NCBI GenBank assembly: GCA_034189125.1
Contig: JAXHVB010000014.1
Location: forward strand, 1-8,867
From: UBA5862 sp002408105
Lineage (GTDB): Bacteria > Pseudomonadota > Gammaproteobacteria > Pseudomonadales > UBA5862
Length of the DNA stretch: 8,867 bases
Direction of reading: 5' to 3'
Both the position numbers and the translations under genes were made by a program. Below, piece after piece: positions 6,890-8,867 of this stretch. The notes beneath the pieces were generated by a model. It worked only from the letters and a program-made list of their open reading frames with translations, did no database searches and was not told the origin of the DNA. The stretch's first letter is position 1. Every line of letters starts with the position of its first letter.

Positions 6890-7070
6890 CCGCGTGAGTC
6901 TCCAAAACAAGCATCGATGCCAAGTTGACCCAGCGCTCGGCCCCCCGCATCAGTGTAGGTGAATTTCCGCAGCGCCCTGATGGTCCGGATCGTTCGATCG
7001 TCTCAAACCCCAGCCGATGCGTGGAATTCGCGAACCCGCCTTCGTTCCGAGCGAGCTCGTGGGAGACCCG
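6890..7070. other. Spacer between two exported-protein genes
   Basis: About 180 nt with a short inverted repeat GATCG-TT-CGATC near 6988-6999 and no convincing ORF. It should contain the 3' end of the VPLPA-CTERM gene and the promoter of the exported unknown, but I see no clear -10/-35 pair. Confidence 0.3.
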
Positions 7071-7610
7071 CTATCGGCTTTTCTTGCGCCGCGCCATGCT
7101 CGCCAGCCCCAGCATGCTGGAGCCAAACAGCCAAACTGCCGCTGGCACAGGTACAGGGCTTGCGGGCGTGTGGATCAAGCCTTCAAGCCCGCCGCCCGGG
7201 TTGGTCAGAGTGGGCGTAAATAGAAACTCAACGCTATAGTCCTGGGCGACATGGGGGTGGGCCGGATAGTTCGTCGAAGTGAATGAGAACATGCCCACCG
7301 TTGACGCGTCGACGGCCCAGGACCCGAGAAGCTCGTTCACCGGTCCCACCCAAGGGTTCGGAGTAAAAGCATCCATTCCCAACGACCCACCAGGGCCAGA
7401 CAGACTCCACTCGAACCACTCGCTGTAGTCAGCCTGCAACAGGGTGACTTCAAGCGTGCCTTCCCCAGTCAGATTGAAGGTCCAGGTGTCAGTGCGCGGC
7501 GTCAGGATGCCCGCAGAGCCCGTCACCACGGTGGCGGCCGAGGCGCCAACGGATGCCAAGAGCAATAGAGACACAGCCATCATTGATGCACCGGGTTTGT
7601 TGATTCTCAT
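7071..7610 (-). CDS. VPLPA/PEP-CTERM sorting-domain exported protein
   Basis: A 179-residue secreted protein with both ends of the PEP-CTERM class. An N-terminal signal peptide (MRINKPG, hydrophobic 10-22, cleavage near GASA25) is followed by a beta-rich, Gly/Thr/Ser/Trp-rich middle (for example TDTWTFNLTGEGTLEVTLLQ). The last 27 residues form a sorting tripartite signal: VPVPAAVWLFG (the VPLPA variant), a hydrophobic helix SSMLGLASMA and a basic end RRKKSR. In other bacteria such proteins are processed by an exosortase and placed on the surface or in extracellular matrix. No exosortase lies in this window. ATG 7610 is preferred over the start 11 codons upstream, because AAGGA lies 9 nt before it and the signal peptide then starts cleanly. 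The middle does not match a named domain. Confidence 0.9.
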   Translation of the reverse strand: MRINKPGASMMAVSLLLLASVGASAATVVTGSAGILTPRTDTWTFNLTGEGTLEVTLLQADYSEWFEWSLSGPGGSLGMDAFTPNPWVGPVNELLGSWAVDASTVGMFSFTSTNYPAHPHVAQDYSVEFLFTPTLTNPGGGLEGLIHTPASPVPVPAAVWLFGSSMLGLASMARRKKSR

Positions 7611-8867
7611 AAAAACAATTCCTTGATTGCGTGCTTGGTCCATGGGCTCTCAGAGTCCCTCGCGTGCCCCCAGGCATCCGGCTCATCGGCCGAACCCCTA
7701 GGTGACTCGCGCAGTGTACAAAAAGCACAGTGGGTGTGGACAGAGACGCAGGGTCGCGCCGAGACGGACAGACGCGCGCCTGCAATATATGGTGGCAGGC
7801 CATTGGCCGAGTGTAGCCACAACCATTGCGGGCCCTACTCGAATCAGCGCGGGCGTCCAACCGGCTGCAAGCGGGCGCTCGACGATTGACAAGGGACGTC
7901 AGCGAAGCACACCCAGTTCAAGCCAAGTGTCTCATCGATGGCAAACGCTCTCGTTCCAACGGCCAGACAAGCGAGGTGCACGCCAAACAGGCTCCACGGA
8001 AGGATTGTGCACCAACTTGGACATCCCGTGCATGACGGCAGCCCCGCCACTGGTACCACGCGTGTTGTCCAGTGGCGCAATTCGGTTGGGCTCGCGACAT
8101 TGTCAACGGAGTCCTCGCTGTCGGCTGGCTTGCGCCATGAGCGCAAATCGGCGCGATGCAAAGAAATCGAGCAACCAACGATTGGGTGGGGTTGTCTCGT
8201 TCAGAGCACGGCCAAACTCGGGCTGATCGGAATGGTGGTTCGAGGACTCATCCACGAGCATTTGGCAGCTCGTTGGCGGAGAAAGTCCCACCTCTTGTTG
8301 ATAGAAAAATCCGATCACGATGCTCAGCGCTCGATGCTGGCGGTAACCGGCCGAGTGAAGTGAATCAGAACCCTTGTCTCTGCCGCATTGGGACATGAGT
8401 AGCTCCTCGCGCTCGCCCATGCATGCAACCCCTTGTTGGCTGAGGGCGCGCCAGGCCTCTGAGGGATCGGGCTTTCAAATAGCCGTTTAGAGACAGCGAG
8501 ATTCCCCTGTGAGGAAGCATGACCTGCAATCCGCGCGAAAATGGCTCTCATACCCATTGCACTTTGCGATGGCTTGCGCGCCGCCATGGCCAAAAACCAA
8601 GTTCTCGTGATCAGCCGCTTTCCTTGTCCCTCCCAGTTCGCACCAATCCAACGCTTCCAATAATCGACAGCAGACTCTGAAGGCCAATATTTGGGTGCTT
8701 TCTGAGATACAAATACCCATATTAATTAATGAGTTAGAAAAGTATATTAACATTTTGTTTACACTTGGTGTTTGGCGATGCCTCAAATTCACTGCGTCGG
8801 GTCTAGGCGGCGTGTCCAGGAAATAACGCGCGCGATGGCATCAATCCTGTATAGTGTTCGAATTCCT
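7611..8867. other. Long interval without recognisable genes
   Basis: About 1.25 kb at the right edge. Many short frames on both strands overlap (for example plus 7702-8226 and 7938-8363, minus 8103-8420 and 8487-8792). Their conceptual products are rich in Arg, Cys and Ser without secretion, membrane or domain features, and none has a good ribosome binding site. No tRNA, rRNA, CRISPR or transposase was recognised. The left end must hold the promoter of the VPLPA-CTERM gene. An ATG at 8835 opens a frame that runs off the window, but the AGGA ahead of it is too far (about 13 nt) to be convincing. Confidence 0.45.
8701..8762. promoter_or_regulatory. AT-rich island, possible promoter or regulatory region
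   Basis: A 60-nt stretch with very high A+T in an otherwise GC-rich window. It includes ATTAATTAAT, AAGTATATTAACATTTTG and TTTACAC. Such patches in GC-rich genomes often mark promoters, nucleoid-protein binding sites or acquired DNA. No gene start lies immediately beside it within the window. Confidence 0.4.

Noticed and set aside
8230..8250. GGTTCGAGGACTC resembling a tRNA T-arm
   Set aside because: No cloverleaf partner arms could be folded around it.
7702..8363. Overlapping plus-strand frames of 174 and 141 codons
   Set aside because: No ribosome binding site, no recognisable domain, and composition typical of random GC-rich translation.

Overview
The window looks like chromosomal DNA of a GC-rich gammaproteobacterium, possibly marine or halophilic. 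This rests on protein resemblance (a caa3-type CtaG, SCO and PCu(A)C copper set, a VPLPA-type PEP-CTERM surface protein, a YghA-like SDR) and on the high GC content, not on any marker gene, so the taxonomic call is tentative. All intact genes lie on the minus strand. The only plus-strand gene is a broken one.

Layout from left to right. 1-258: no gene recognised. 259-531: a small Rho_N/DUF7218-type protein. 532-800: spacer with a strong GC-rich hairpin. 801-1676: an SDR oxidoreductase of the YghA type with a very good ribosome binding site. 1691-2425: about 0.73 kb without a recognisable gene. 2426-2960 (+): a decayed C-terminal remnant of an FMN-binding glutamate synthase-family protein. Its [3Fe-4S] cysteine motif is intact, but its 3' part is frameshifted by a 13-bp tandem duplication and at least one more indel. 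2964-5058: a three-gene copper-delivery operon transcribed right to left, PCu(A)C chaperone, then CtaG-like oxidase assembly membrane protein, then SCO lipoprotein, with an ATGA overlap between the last two. 5281-6090: a LigB-fold extradiol dioxygenase (4,5-DOPA dioxygenase/YgiD type). 6101-6436: spacer. 6437-6889: an exported protein of about 150 aa with no known function. 7071-7610: an exported VPLPA/PEP-CTERM protein. 7611-8867: about 1.25 kb without a recognisable gene, including a sharply AT-rich patch at about 8701-8762.

The clearest functional unit is the copper operon. PCu(A)C and SCO are periplasmic thiol and copper proteins that load the CuA site of cytochrome c oxidase, and the CtaG/caa3 family is a membrane assembly factor for such oxidases. 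No oxidase subunit lies in the window. The other genes appear to be independent units: a stress-type SDR with a small Rho_N protein, a ring-opening dioxygenase, an exported unknown and a sorted surface protein. I found no CRISPR array, tRNA, rRNA, insertion sequence or defence system. The most informative oddity is the glutamate synthase-like pseudogene, where the inactivating duplication can be read directly.
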